64,000 nt of DNA, taken from positions 878,174-942,173 of the forward strand of contig NZ_CAJURG010000001.1 of the NCBI RefSeq assembly GCF_910588715.1, in the 5' to 3' direction. Below, piece after piece: positions 53,922 to 62,397 of the stretch; position 1 is the stretch's first letter, and each line of letters begins with the position of its first letter. The stretch comes from an uncultured Clostridium sp. (lineage in GTDB: Bacteria; Bacillota; Clostridia; Clostridiales; Clostridiaceae). The position numbers and the translations under genes were made by a program. Below the pieces are notes generated by a model. The model searched no databases and was not told the origin of the DNA. It worked only from the letters and a program-made list of their open reading frames with translations.

Positions 53922-56000
53922 CTAATCTATTTTTTCTATTTTTACTGGTACATATTTAAAGTTAGGTTCTTTTGAATATGTATCAAATATAGATGGTAAT
54001 AGTGAATTTGTTTCTATATAGTGCATTGGTGCATATATTTGATTCTTTTTAATAGTTCTACTTAATTTAACAACAAAATTATTACTTACTCCATTTGGTG
54101 ATGTTAATTTAATTGTTTCATTTTCCTTAATTTTAAGCTCATCAGCTAAATCTGTATTTATATTTACATAACCCTCATGTGGAACTATTGCAGAAACATC
54201 TGGTATTTCTCTAGTTCTTGTTTGTGTATGCCATTGACCAACAGTACCCCTTCCTGTATTAAATAAATATGAATACTCTTTTGATTGTTCGTAAGGAACT
54301 GGTGCTACATCTTCATATATAAATTTAGCCTTACCACTTGGTGTATAATACTTATTGTCTTCAAATAATCTTCTCTCATCCTCTTCTAACCTTTCTCCTT
54401 TTCTAAATGGCCATTGAACGCCTCTTGAATCTTTTAGCATATCATAATCTACACCTGTAATGTCACAAGGCATCCCCTTAGTACATGCTTTTAATGTTTC
54501 AAAGGCATCTCTTGGTGTTTTCCATTTATCTAGTAATTTTCCCATTCCTAAAGCTTTTCCTATGCCAAGCATAATATCATAATCTGTTAGTTCATTTTCT
54601 TTCTTTTCTAATACTGGATTAAGTTTAGATAATCTTCTTTCTGTATTTATTAATACTCCTTCTTTTTTTAATCCATTAGTTGAAGGTAATAATAAATCAC
54701 AATACTCTGCTGTTTCTGTATCTGAATAAATATCTTGTAAAACTAAAAATTCTAATTTTTCAGCTGCTTTTTTAAACTCTGAATTATTTATCCAAGAAAT
54801 TATTGGATTAGTTGCAATTATCCATAAAGCTTTTATTTCTCCAGAATTTATCTTATCTATTATAACGTTATATGGTAATGTAGGTTTCTTAGGTAACATT
54901 TCAGAATCTATATCTAAAGCTTCTGCTACTGCCTTTCTTCTTGCCTCATTATCATATTCTCCTCCACCATAAAGACCAGTAGTATTACTAAAAAGTCTAG
55001 AACCCATAGCATTACATTGACCAGTTATAGAATTTGCTCCAGTTCCAAGTCTACCTATATTTCCTGTCATTAAAGCAATATTTATAATTGCTTGTGCTGT
55101 TCTTACAGCTTGATAACTTTGATTTACTCCCATAGTCCACCAAAGCGATACTCGTTTTCCATTATGTATTATTTCTGCTAGCTCTAATACTCTTAATTTT
55201 GAAATTCCTGTTTTTTCTTCAACATCATCTAATGTATATTTTTTTACATGTTCCTTAAAACCTTCAAAATCTTCTGTATAGTTTTCAATATAATTATTAT
55301 CAATCCATTCCTTTTCAATAAGAACATTAGCTAATGTATATAAAAGTGTTAAATCTGATTTTGGCTTTATGTCTATCCACATATCACAATTTGTTACAGT
55401 TTCTGTCCTTCTTGGGTCTATAGCAATTTTTATACACTCTTTATTATTTTTAGTCTTTCCCCAAAGAATTGGATGGGCAACTATTGGGTTAGAACCAATA
55501 AATATAATTACATCTGAATGTTCTAAATCATTTAATGTATATGGTGGTGCATCAAATCCAAAACTTTGTTTATAAGCAACTACTGATGTAGCCATACAAA
55601 GCCTTGTATTTCCATCTCCATTTCCCCCTAAAAATGTTCTTCCTATATGTCCTGCTAATGCCATTTCTTCTGTAGCTAATTGACCTGTACTTAAGAATGC
55701 AAAGCTTTCTTTTCCATATTTCCCCTGTATTTCAGTTACTCTTTTTGCAAATAAATCAAAGGCTTCTTGCCATTGAATTTGTTTTAATTCTCCACTTTTA
55801 TCTCTTACAAGTGGTAATACCGGATTTTCAAATTCTGTATTTTGCTTATCTAAATTTAATCCTTTTACACAACAAAATCCCTTATTTACAGGATAATCAA
55901 CGGTAGGTACTACCCTTTTAATAAAACCATCATCTTCAACATGAAAATCCATATTACATGCTATAGAACAATAATTACAAGTTGATCTTATAACCTTCAA
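53922..56000 (-). CDS. narB: Molybdopterin-guanine-dinucleotide nitrate reductase, NarB/NasA-like
   Basis: A 692-residue molybdoenzyme. The N-terminal [4Fe-4S] ligands are C8, C11, C15 and C43/44. The molybdenum ligand is a Cys in TRLCMA (C135), with the following YKQSFGFDAPP as in assimilatory NarB; formate dehydrogenases have a different context. The C-terminal molydopterin-binding domain (GQWHTQTRT) is complete. No Tat signal, so cytoplasmic. Starts at TTG, nine bases after GGAG. It lies 81 bp after asrC in the same direction. It would reduce nitrate to nitrite. Confidence 0.85.
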   Translation of the reverse strand: MKVIRSTCNYCSIACNMDFHVEDDGFIKRVVPTVDYPVNKGFCCVKGLNLDKQNTEFENPVLPLVRDKSGELKQIQWQEAFDLFAKRVTEIQGKYGKESFAFLSTGQLATEEMALAGHIGRTFLGGNGDGNTRLCMATSVVAYKQSFGFDAPPYTLNDLEHSDVIIFIGSNPIVAHPILWGKTKNNKECIKIAIDPRRTETVTNCDMWIDIKPKSDLTLLYTLANVLIEKEWIDNNYIENYTEDFEGFKEHVKKYTLDDVEEKTGISKLRVLELAEIIHNGKRVSLWWTMGVNQSYQAVRTAQAIINIALMTGNIGRLGTGANSITGQCNAMGSRLFSNTTGLYGGGEYDNEARRKAVAEALDIDSEMLPKKPTLPYNVIIDKINSGEIKALWIIATNPIISWINNSEFKKAAEKLEFLVLQDIYSDTETAEYCDLLLPSTNGLKKEGVLINTERRLSKLNPVLEKKENELTDYDIMLGIGKALGMGKLLDKWKTPRDAFETLKACTKGMPCDITGVDYDMLKDSRGVQWPFRKGERLEEDERRLFEDNKYYTPSGKAKFIYEDVAPVPYEQSKEYSYLFNTGRGTVGQWHTQTRTREIPDVSAIVPHEGYVNINTDLADELKIKENETIKLTSPNGVSNNFVVKLSRTIKKNQIYAPMHYIETNSLLPSIFDTYSKEPNFKYVPVKIEKID

Positions 56001-56081
56001 TATAAATCACTCCTTATTTATAATTTTCACTTTTTTAATAACTCTTTTAATTTTTATTTCATTTTTTTATATTTAAAATTT

Positions 56082-57065
56082 TTATTTTCTCATGTAATGT
56101 ACTCCACCCCAATTTACATTCTCACTTACTTCTGCTAATTCAGGTAAATCAACTCCATCTAAAGCCCATTTTTTATATTCTTTATATCCAACTCTATCTA
56201 CTATATATCCAATATGTTCTTTTCCATAAGGTGCATCTGGGCTTATATATTCTCTAACAAATTTATAAGTATTATCTATTACTTTTAATACTGTATCTTC
56301 ATCTGCCCATTTTATAAAGTCTTCCGCAATTCTAGGATTTGTTTTTCCTGTCCTTCCCATAATAACAATTCTATAATATTTTTTTGGACTTCTAACCCAA
56401 GCATTATTAGGACATGCCAAGACACATTCTCCACATCCAATACATTTACTTTGATCTCTAACTACTTTATAATTTTTTGCAGATAATGCTGTAGTTGATA
56501 CTTGTTTACACTTTTTTACACAAGCTCCACAGGATATACATCTATAAGAATCATAAATAGGTAAACACATTCCTATTATTCCTATATCATGCATTCTAGC
56601 TTTTATACAGTCATTAGGACATCCTGTTGCTGCTATTTTTACATGTAAATCATCTGGATAAACCATGTCTTCAATTTTTCTTGCTAATTCTGTTGTGTTA
56701 TATTGGGCTTTTGGACAAATATTATTGCCTATGCAAGATGTTATATTTCTTGTTCCAGCTGATGGATATCCTGTTCCCTTATGTTGTTGATTAGTTCCCA
56801 TATTATCAATGATAGGTTGAAGTGCTTGATTAACTTCTTCCATCTTCTCCATTGGAATTCCTAATACCTCAAACCCCTGTCTTGTTGTAATATGAATTCT
56901 TCCATCTCCATATTTATCAGCAAGCTCTGCAACTAGCTTTAATGTATCCGTATAAATAGAACCTCCAGGAACTCTAATTCTTACAGCTGTCATATATTTA
57001 TTTTTAGTTATTCTAAAAGCATTTTTCATTGTCTTTTTCGTATTTAAATCATGTAAAAAATCCAT
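56082..57065 (-). CDS. asrC: Anaerobic sulfite reductase subunit C (siroheme)
   Basis: A 327-residue catalytic subunit. The siroheme-[4Fe-4S] ligands form C111-x5-C117 and C149-x3-C153. A two-[4Fe-4S] ferredoxin insert follows (CISCGACVKKC, CIGCGECVLAC). It reduces sulfite to sulfide with six electrons. The pattern fits AsrC of Salmonella and Clostridium. SD AGGAGG, 12 bp after asrB. Confidence 0.95.
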   Translation of the reverse strand: MDFLHDLNTKKTMKNAFRITKNKYMTAVRIRVPGGSIYTDTLKLVAELADKYGDGRIHITTRQGFEVLGIPMEKMEEVNQALQPIIDNMGTNQQHKGTGYPSAGTRNITSCIGNNICPKAQYNTTELARKIEDMVYPDDLHVKIAATGCPNDCIKARMHDIGIIGMCLPIYDSYRCISCGACVKKCKQVSTTALSAKNYKVVRDQSKCIGCGECVLACPNNAWVRSPKKYYRIVIMGRTGKTNPRIAEDFIKWADEDTVLKVIDNTYKFVREYISPDAPYGKEHIGYIVDRVGYKEYKKWALDGVDLPELAEVSENVNWGGVHYMRK

Positions 57066-57077
57066 TGCATCAACCTC

Positions 57078-57872
57078 CTAATCATATAAATTCTTTCCAA
57101 AAGCATAATTAAACACTGGGCCATCAGTACATATATAAGTTGTGTTCATTCTACAATGCCCACACTTTCCAAGTCCACAACACATTTTTCTTTCATAAGA
57201 AACCCACATATTATAATCTTGTATGCCTATCTTTTGGAATTCAATTATTGTAAATTTCATCATCATTGGAGGACCAACAATTACAACTGAAACATTGCAT
57301 TTGTCATTTATACTTAGTTCTGGTACATATTTTGTTACAAGTCCAACTTTACCATTATAATTATCATCGCCTTTATCCACGGTTAATATAACATTAAATT
57401 TAGCTTTCCATTTTTCTATGTCTTCCTTAAATAAAATATCATCTGGAGATCTAAATCCACATATAAGTGTTACACTTTTACATTCATCTATATTTTCATA
57501 AAAATACTCTAAAATCCCTCTAACTGGCGCTAATCCACTTCCCCCTGATACAATTATTATTTCTTTATCTATATAATTTTTAAGTTCAAAGCCATTTCCA
57601 TAAGGTCCTCTTACTCTCAAAGTATCACCTATATTTAATTTAAATATTTCTTCAGTAACCTTTCCTACCTCTCTAATAGTAAAATCTAAATATTCATCAC
57701 TATAGCCTGATACTGATATGGGTGATTCACCATATTTCGGCATTGATATTTCAAAAAATTGACCTGGATTTATTTCCCCGCATTTTCTTTCTACTCTAAA
57801 AGTCCACTCTTTAGATGTATGCTTAATAATATCTAAAATTTTAACTTTATAAGGAATATATTCATTTTTCAT
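57078..57872 (-). CDS. asrB: Anaerobic sulfite reductase subunit B (FAD/NAD-binding)
   Basis: A 264-residue ferredoxin-NAD(P) reductase-type protein. FAD domain with RVRGPYGNGF, NAD domain with VSGGSGLAPVRG, and a C-terminal [2Fe-2S] motif (CCGLGKCGHC). It takes electrons from NADH to AsrA/AsrC. SD GGAGGAAT, three bases after asrA. Confidence 0.95.
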   Translation of the reverse strand: MKNEYIPYKVKILDIIKHTSKEWTFRVERKCGEINPGQFFEISMPKYGESPISVSGYSDEYLDFTIREVGKVTEEIFKLNIGDTLRVRGPYGNGFELKNYIDKEIIIVSGGSGLAPVRGILEYFYENIDECKSVTLICGFRSPDDILFKEDIEKWKAKFNVILTVDKGDDNYNGKVGLVTKYVPELSINDKCNVSVVIVGPPMMMKFTIIEFQKIGIQDYNMWVSYERKMCCGLGKCGHCRMNTTYICTDGPVFNYAFGKNLYD

Positions 57873-57875
57873 TGC

Positions 57876-58889
57876 TTATTCCTCCCCTTGTTTACCTTTA
57901 ACAAATTCTGTTACCTTATTCATTGCAGTAGATATTGATATATATTGAGGGCATACATCATCACATCTTCCACAACCTACACACATTTGTACGCCAAATC
58001 TTTCACCATAGTCATACATCTTGTGCATAGTTTTATATCTCATTCTATCTCCATTTCTTAATCTAACATCATGCCCCCCAGCCATTAAAGAAAATCCAGG
58101 TATTTGACATGATGCCCCTACTCTTCTTCTTTCACCACATCTAGGATTATCTTGACTTACTATATCCTGCATTGTATAACAAGAGCATGTTGGACAAGAA
58201 AGATTACATCTTCCACAAGCTATACATCTATAATCATATTCTCGCCATAATTCTGCTTCTGCTACTTCTAAAGGATTTAATTTTTCTGGAAGCTTTACTT
58301 TAACATCATTAGATGATACAAAATCAATATTAAAATCTATCTCTTCTCCTATAAAAATATCTTTAAATTCATCATCTTTTATATCTATGTATACATTGCC
58401 TTTATCAAACTTTATTGCTAATGAATAATCATCAGTTGTATTAGTTCCAAAGCTTACACAAAAACAATTTCTAAAACTTTCTTTACATCCAATTAAAACT
58501 ATTTTCACTTTATCTCTAAGTCTTTTATAATAATAATCAGGCTCTTTTCCATTATTTAAGTAAACATTATCTATTCTGTGCAAGCCATTAACATCACAAG
58601 AACGCATAAACACTAATATCTTTCTTTCATCAATAGTTGGCACCTTATACTGATCTTCTGTATAATAAAATAAAGTTTCTGTAACTGGCATAACTACTTC
58701 TTTAGCTGTAAAATGGGATTTACGATTAAATTCAATATCATTAATGCTACTTACTTCTTCATATCTAATTACATCCGTATCTGAATACTGTCCCGCATAT
58801 GGTATAGATACTGGCGCAATAACTTTATATTTATCTTTTATACTATTTATTATGCTATCAAATTCTTGAGCAGTAATTTTTATTTTCAT
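57876..58889 (-). CDS. asrA: Anaerobic sulfite reductase subunit A (iron-sulfur)
   Basis: A 337-residue subunit with two C-terminal [4Fe-4S] motifs (CIACGRCNLSCPTC and CVGCGRCDDVCP) and additional Cys. It transfers electrons to AsrC. First gene of the six-gene operon. The frame can begin at GTG three codons earlier, but ATG at 58889 is eight bases from AGAGG. The palindrome ATTATCATTTGTTGATAAT lies about 62 bp upstream. Confidence 0.95.
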   Translation of the reverse strand: MKIKITAQEFDSIINSIKDKYKVIAPVSIPYAGQYSDTDVIRYEEVSSINDIEFNRKSHFTAKEVVMPVTETLFYYTEDQYKVPTIDERKILVFMRSCDVNGLHRIDNVYLNNGKEPDYYYKRLRDKVKIVLIGCKESFRNCFCVSFGTNTTDDYSLAIKFDKGNVYIDIKDDEFKDIFIGEEIDFNIDFVSSNDVKVKLPEKLNPLEVAEAELWREYDYRCIACGRCNLSCPTCSCYTMQDIVSQDNPRCGERRRVGASCQIPGFSLMAGGHDVRLRNGDRMRYKTMHKMYDYGERFGVQMCVGCGRCDDVCPQYISISTAMNKVTEFVKGKQGEE

Positions 58890-58950
58890 TAACTCCACCT
58901 CTCTCTATCATAAAAATATTTTCTGTAAAATTATTCTTTTATATTCATCT

Positions 58951-58969
58951 ATTATCATTTGTTGATAAT
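58951..58969 (-). promoter_or_regulatory. Operator-like palindrome before asrA
   Basis: ATTATCATTTGTTGATAAT: 7-bp perfect inverted repeat with a 5-nt spacer. The same half-sites flank a 2-nt spacer in the CDF promoter. A weak minus-strand -10 (TATAAA) lies just downstream. Confidence 0.5.
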
Positions 58970-59049
58970 TTTAAATAAATTCTTAATTTTATATAAAACG
59001 TAACTTTAAAATAAATTAGTAAATTATTATTTATTATTTTGGATATAAT

Positions 59050-59120
59050 AAAAACCAGTAAAAAAACTAAGCTTCCCTAATTCAAAATATGAATAGAAAA
59101 TTTAGCTTTTACTGGTTTTA
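59050..59120 (-). terminator. Terminator of the PHP gene
   Basis: AAAACCAGTAAAA and complement TTTTACTGGTTTT surround a loop of about 44 nt, and lie directly after the PHP stop codon. Smaller internal pairing (CTAAGC / AGCTTT region) may close the loop. Confidence 0.6.
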
Positions 59121-59122
59121 TT

Positions 59123-59803
59123 TTAATTTAACACCTTTAAGAATTTTTCAATTTCTTCATTATTTAAATACACATCACCAATCATTCCATGAAGTCTATA
59201 ACTTTCAATATAATTATGAAAATCTGATCCAGCAGTATAAATCATTTTTCTTTTATTTGCAATATCTATAAAATACTTAGTATCATTTTCTGTATTTTTA
59301 AAATATTTTGCTTCAATTCCATCAAAATTTATATTAATAATATTGTCAAAATCTCTTTTACATAAAAGGACAGGATGTGCAAGAACAACTGTTGCTCCAA
59401 AGAATCTTAGTATATCAACACCTGTTTGAGTACATAATCTATTATCAAAACCACAAAAATCAATTTTATCTTTAAATATTTTTCTTATCTCTTTGATTCT
59501 TCCCCTTTTAACATTTGAAAGTATTTCCTTTAATAAATCATTTCTATAACTATCATCTTTAAAATATCCTAATACATGTACTTTGCAATCATTATATTTA
59601 GTTGATAGTTCTACTCCTGGTATTACAAAAATATTATTTTTTCTTCCTTCTATAATGGCTTCATCTACTCCATCTGTATTATTATGATCTGTTATTGCCA
59701 TTATATCTACCTGTTTTTCCTTTGCTAATCTTACAACTTGACTTGGTGTTAAACTTCCATCTGAATAAATTGAGTGTATATGAAAATCACCTTTTGTATA
59801 CAT
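59123..59803 (-). CDS. PHP-domain phosphoesterase
   Basis: A 226-residue PHP-family metal-dependent phosphoesterase: DFHIHSIYSDG near the N-terminus, ITDHNN, and later AHPVLL and GSDFHN supply metal ligands. Stand-alone PHP proteins include histidinol phosphatase-like and 5'-3' RNase AM-like enzymes; substrate not determined. SD AGGAT is weak. Single gene between the asr operon promoter and rplT. Confidence 0.88.
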   Translation of the reverse strand: MYTKGDFHIHSIYSDGSLTPSQVVRLAKEKQVDIMAITDHNNTDGVDEAIIEGRKNNIFVIPGVELSTKYNDCKVHVLGYFKDDSYRNDLLKEILSNVKRGRIKEIRKIFKDKIDFCGFDNRLCTQTGVDILRFFGATVVLAHPVLLCKRDFDNIININFDGIEAKYFKNTENDTKYFIDIANKRKMIYTAGSDFHNYIESYRLHGMIGDVYLNNEEIEKFLKVLN

Positions 59804-59881
59804 ATTTTTTTAATCCTAATATTTCTTTCATATAATAATATATTCTAATTAAGATTTATTGATTTAAGTTTAAACATAAAA

Positions 59882-59905
59882 AAAGCAATCCTTTCGGATT
59901 GCTTT
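59882..59905 (-). terminator. Terminator of infC-rpmI-rplT
   Basis: Perfect 10-bp stem AAAGCAATCC / GGATTGCTTT with loop TTTC and a T-run on the minus strand. Confidence 0.9.
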
Positions 59906-59917
59906 ATGTAAACAAAA

Positions 59918-60277
59918 TTATTTGTTTAATTGAGCTTTTGCAGTTTCTACTAAGTTTGCAAATGCCTTTGGATCGTTGATAGCTATTTCAGATAACATCT
60001 TTCTGTTCATGTCGATTCCAGCTAATTTGATTCCGTTCATGAATTTTGAGTATGAAAGACCGTTCATTCTTGTAGCAGCGTTAATTCTTGCTATCCATAA
60101 TCTTCTGAAATCTCTCTTCTTTAATCTTCTTCCAACGTATGAGTTTCTTAAAGCTCTGATTACAGATTCGTTAGCAGTTCTGAATAATCTGCTCTTCCCA
60201 CCATAGTAACCTTTTGCAAGCTTTAAAACTTTTTTATGATTCTTACGAGCATTTACCGCTCTCTTAACTCTTGCCAT
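59918..60277 (-). CDS. rplT: 50S ribosomal protein L20
   Basis: A 119-residue basic protein of full family length, starting MARVKRAVNARKNHKKVL, with the RRLWIARINAA motif. L20 binds 23S rRNA early in assembly and, in Bacillus, represses its own operon by binding the leader. Last gene of infC-rpmI-rplT; SD AGGAGG. Confidence 0.98.
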   Translation of the reverse strand: MARVKRAVNARKNHKKVLKLAKGYYGGKSRLFRTANESVIRALRNSYVGRRLKKRDFRRLWIARINAATRMNGLSYSKFMNGIKLAGIDMNRKMLSEIAINDPKAFANLVETAKAQLNK

Positions 60278-60303
60278 TTTGTATTCCTCCTAAGTCCTCT
60301 ATA

Positions 60304-60501
60304 TTATAGGTATGGTAATAATTTCTTCATTGCTTTTTCTTGAGTAGTTGAAACGTAAGAAGCTTTTCTTAAGTTTCTCTTTCTCTTAGCGCTCTTCTTT
60401 GTTAAGATATGGCTCTTAAAAGCTTTTGCTCTTTTTAACTTTCCAGTACCAGTCTTTTTAAATCTTTTAGCTGCACCTCTGTGCGTTTTCATTTTTGGCA
60501 T
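60304..60501 (-). CDS. rpmI: 50S ribosomal protein L35
   Basis: A 65-residue basic protein starting MPKMKTHRGAAKRFK, full length for bL35. It lies 24 bp after infC and 26 bp before rplT, in the standard order. Confidence 0.98.
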   Translation of the reverse strand: MPKMKTHRGAAKRFKKTGTGKLKRAKAFKSHILTKKSAKRKRNLRKASYVSTTQEKAMKKLLPYL

Positions 60502-60525
60502 GATAATATTCTCCTCTCTCTCTGC

Positions 60526-61038
60526 TTATGCTTTTTTAGGGGCTAATACCATAGTCATGTTTCTTCCTTCTTGTTTTGCTGCTTTTTCAACAGTACAAAC
60601 ATCTTCAAGTTTAGAAACAAAGTTTTCTAAGATTTTTAATCCTAGGTGACCTAATGTTGCTTCTCTACCTTTGAATCTAACAGTGACTTTAACTTTATCC
60701 CCATCTAATAAGAACTTTCTAGCATTCTTAGCTTTGATAGCTATGTCATTTTCTTCAATAGTTAAACTACATCTGATTTCTTTAATGACAGTTACTTTTT
60801 GCTTTTTCTTAGCTTCTTTTTCCTTTTTAGATTGCTCGTAAATGTATTTGCCTAAATCCATTATTTTACATACTGGTGGCACTGCTGTTGGAGAAATCAT
60901 TACTAAATCTAAATCCTTCTCTTCAGCCATTTGTAAAGCTTGTTTTGTAGGAATTACTCCTAATTGATTCCCTTCAGAATCAATTACTCTAATTTCCTTT
61001 TCTCTAATACTTTCATTACAAGTAAAGTTTTTACTGAT
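60526..61038 (-). CDS. infC: Translation initiation factor IF-3, ATC start codon
   Basis: A 170-residue IF-3: N-terminal domain starting (I)SKNFTCNESIRE, linker rich in Lys (KKEKEAKKKQK) and C-terminal domain. An open frame starts earlier at GTG (61047), but that codon overlaps the SD GGAGGTGA. The ATC at 61038 lies eight bases after GGAGG and gives the family N-terminus, like the AUU start of Bacillus infC. Rare start codons let IF-3 repress its own synthesis by rejecting non-AUG initiation. Confidence 0.93.
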   Translation of the reverse strand: MSKNFTCNESIREKEIRVIDSEGNQLGVIPTKQALQMAEEKDLDLVMISPTAVPPVCKIMDLGKYIYEQSKKEKEAKKKQKVTVIKEIRCSLTIEENDIAIKAKNARKFLLDGDKVKVTVRFKGREATLGHLGLKILENFVSKLEDVCTVEKAAKQEGRNMTMVLAPKKA

Positions 61039-61267
61039 AACATTCACCTCCGATAAAATCTATCAAGAAAAATATATTACTCTTTGCATAAATCTAAAGG
61101 CATAAGGCACAGTATTTTTATGCATTAATCTATAAATAAAAGGGCAGCATAATTGCCGCCCTCGTATTATTTAGAAAATCTAGATTTTCCTCTAGATAAA
61201 AATCCAATAAACTCATTACCTTACTAAGCTTAGCCGTAAGGCGAGAAACGGCTGTTCCTTCTTGACG
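61039..61267 (-). promoter_or_regulatory. infC leader RNA with attenuator (L20-leader type)
   Basis: Between the predicted start (about 61267) and infC lies a 229-nt leader. It has a hairpin with GCCGT / ACGGC, a TCTAGA pair, and a strong terminator (61130-61161) about 90 nt before infC. This matches the location and design of the L20 leader that controls infC-rpmI-rplT in Firmicutes; details of L20 binding are inferred. Confidence 0.75.
61130..61161 (-). terminator. Attenuator terminator in the infC leader
   Basis: Eight-bp GC-rich stem GGGCGGCA / TGCTGCCC (one G-U pair) with loop ATTA, followed on the minus strand by TTTTATTTATAG. Confidence 0.9.
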
Positions 61268-61273
61268 AAATTT

Positions 61274-61302
61274 ATTATAGCATCGTCTTAACATATTGTC
61301 AA
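61274..61302 (-). promoter_or_regulatory. infC operon promoter
   Basis: Perfect consensus on the minus strand: TTGACA (61297-61302), 17-bp spacer, TATAAT (61274-61279). Confidence 0.95.
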
Positions 61303-61338
61303 ACCATTTGCTATATAAGTTTACTAGGAAAATATACC

Positions 61339-62316
61339 TTATTTGCAAATACTAATTTGTCTTACCATATTTCCTTTTGTCATGTAACACTTTTCTAATA
61401 TTTTGAAGCCGGCTGAAGTTATTAAATTATCCATATCTTCAAAGGTTATTATAACTAGTTTACGAGCAATTTTTCTTGAGGTATTAATTATATCCACCTG
61501 TTCTTTTAAAGTTACAGGTGAAAATAATCCATAAGGAATATCAACTATGGCAACGTCAAAAACTTCATTTATATTATGCATATCCCCACTAGTTATTATT
61601 TCTCTATTATACCCTAAAAATTCTATATTATTCCTAGCATTACATGCAATAGGCTTACTAATTTCATATCCCTTCACGCTAATTCCTAAATCTAAAGCTT
61701 CAATAACAACAGTTCCTACTCCACAACAAGGATCTACTAATCTTAAACCTTTATTATCTCCAACTGCAATATTTACTAATGCTCTAGCCATCCTTAATGG
61801 TATTGCATTAGAATATGAATGTGGCTTATCATTATGCCTTTGCCACTTAAAATTATTTTTAATTAATTCTCCAAATATCCACTTATCTTTAACTTTAGTT
61901 ATCGCTAATTCTATTTCTGGATTATGTATATCTGGAAATCCAGTTACAACAAATCCGACTTCTTTAACAGCTTTAAGACGTTCTTCATAAAAAACATCTC
62001 CATCTTCACTTTTTATATAATTGACTTTAAAGTTATCATAAGCTATTTTATCTTTTTTTATTTTACTTATTATATCTTCTATATTATCCTCTATATATAT
62101 TGATTTAATTTGCAATTTAATAAAAGGACTTCTAGATGGATTAAAATTTTTTTCTGAAAATAAGTATTTTCCTTTTGGCTCTTTTCCAAAAATACTTCTC
62201 ATTTCCATGTTACATAATTCTCTTTCCATCTCAGAACAATTAATAAAATAAAAATATTTATTTAGGGTGCTTTCACACTCATTTTTGTCAATTTTATTTT
62301 TCATTTTCACACCCAT
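61339..62316 (-). CDS. TRM11-family SAM-dependent methyltransferase
   Basis: A 325-residue class I methyltransferase. SAM loop DPCCGVGTVVIEAL is near residue 200 and the catalytic motif reads DIPYG (about 262) instead of the common DPPY. The layout with a THUMP-like N-terminal half is that of TRM11/UPF0020 proteins, which methylate guanosine in tRNA or rRNA. Several starts are possible: the first ATG lacks an SD, and the ATG four codons later has GGGTG upstream. The stop codon overlaps the infC -35 region by 40 bp distance. Target RNA unknown. Confidence 0.82.
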   Translation of the reverse strand: MGVKMKNKIDKNECESTLNKYFYFINCSEMERELCNMEMRSIFGKEPKGKYLFSEKNFNPSRSPFIKLQIKSIYIEDNIEDIISKIKKDKIAYDNFKVNYIKSEDGDVFYEERLKAVKEVGFVVTGFPDIHNPEIELAITKVKDKWIFGELIKNNFKWQRHNDKPHSYSNAIPLRMARALVNIAVGDNKGLRLVDPCCGVGTVVIEALDLGISVKGYEISKPIACNARNNIEFLGYNREIITSGDMHNINEVFDVAIVDIPYGLFSPVTLKEQVDIINTSRKIARKLVIITFEDMDNLITSAGFKILEKCYMTKGNMVRQISICK

Positions 62317-62397
62317 TTCTAAATATATAATATCTATAAATATTTCCTAATAGTATATTAGTCATTATAAAAATAATTTTGTAACTATTATAAAATA

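Noticed and set aside
61130..61348. Open frame of 72 codons across the infC leader
   Set aside because: It covers the promoter, leader hairpins and terminator of infC, and has no convincing SD. It is a chance frame.
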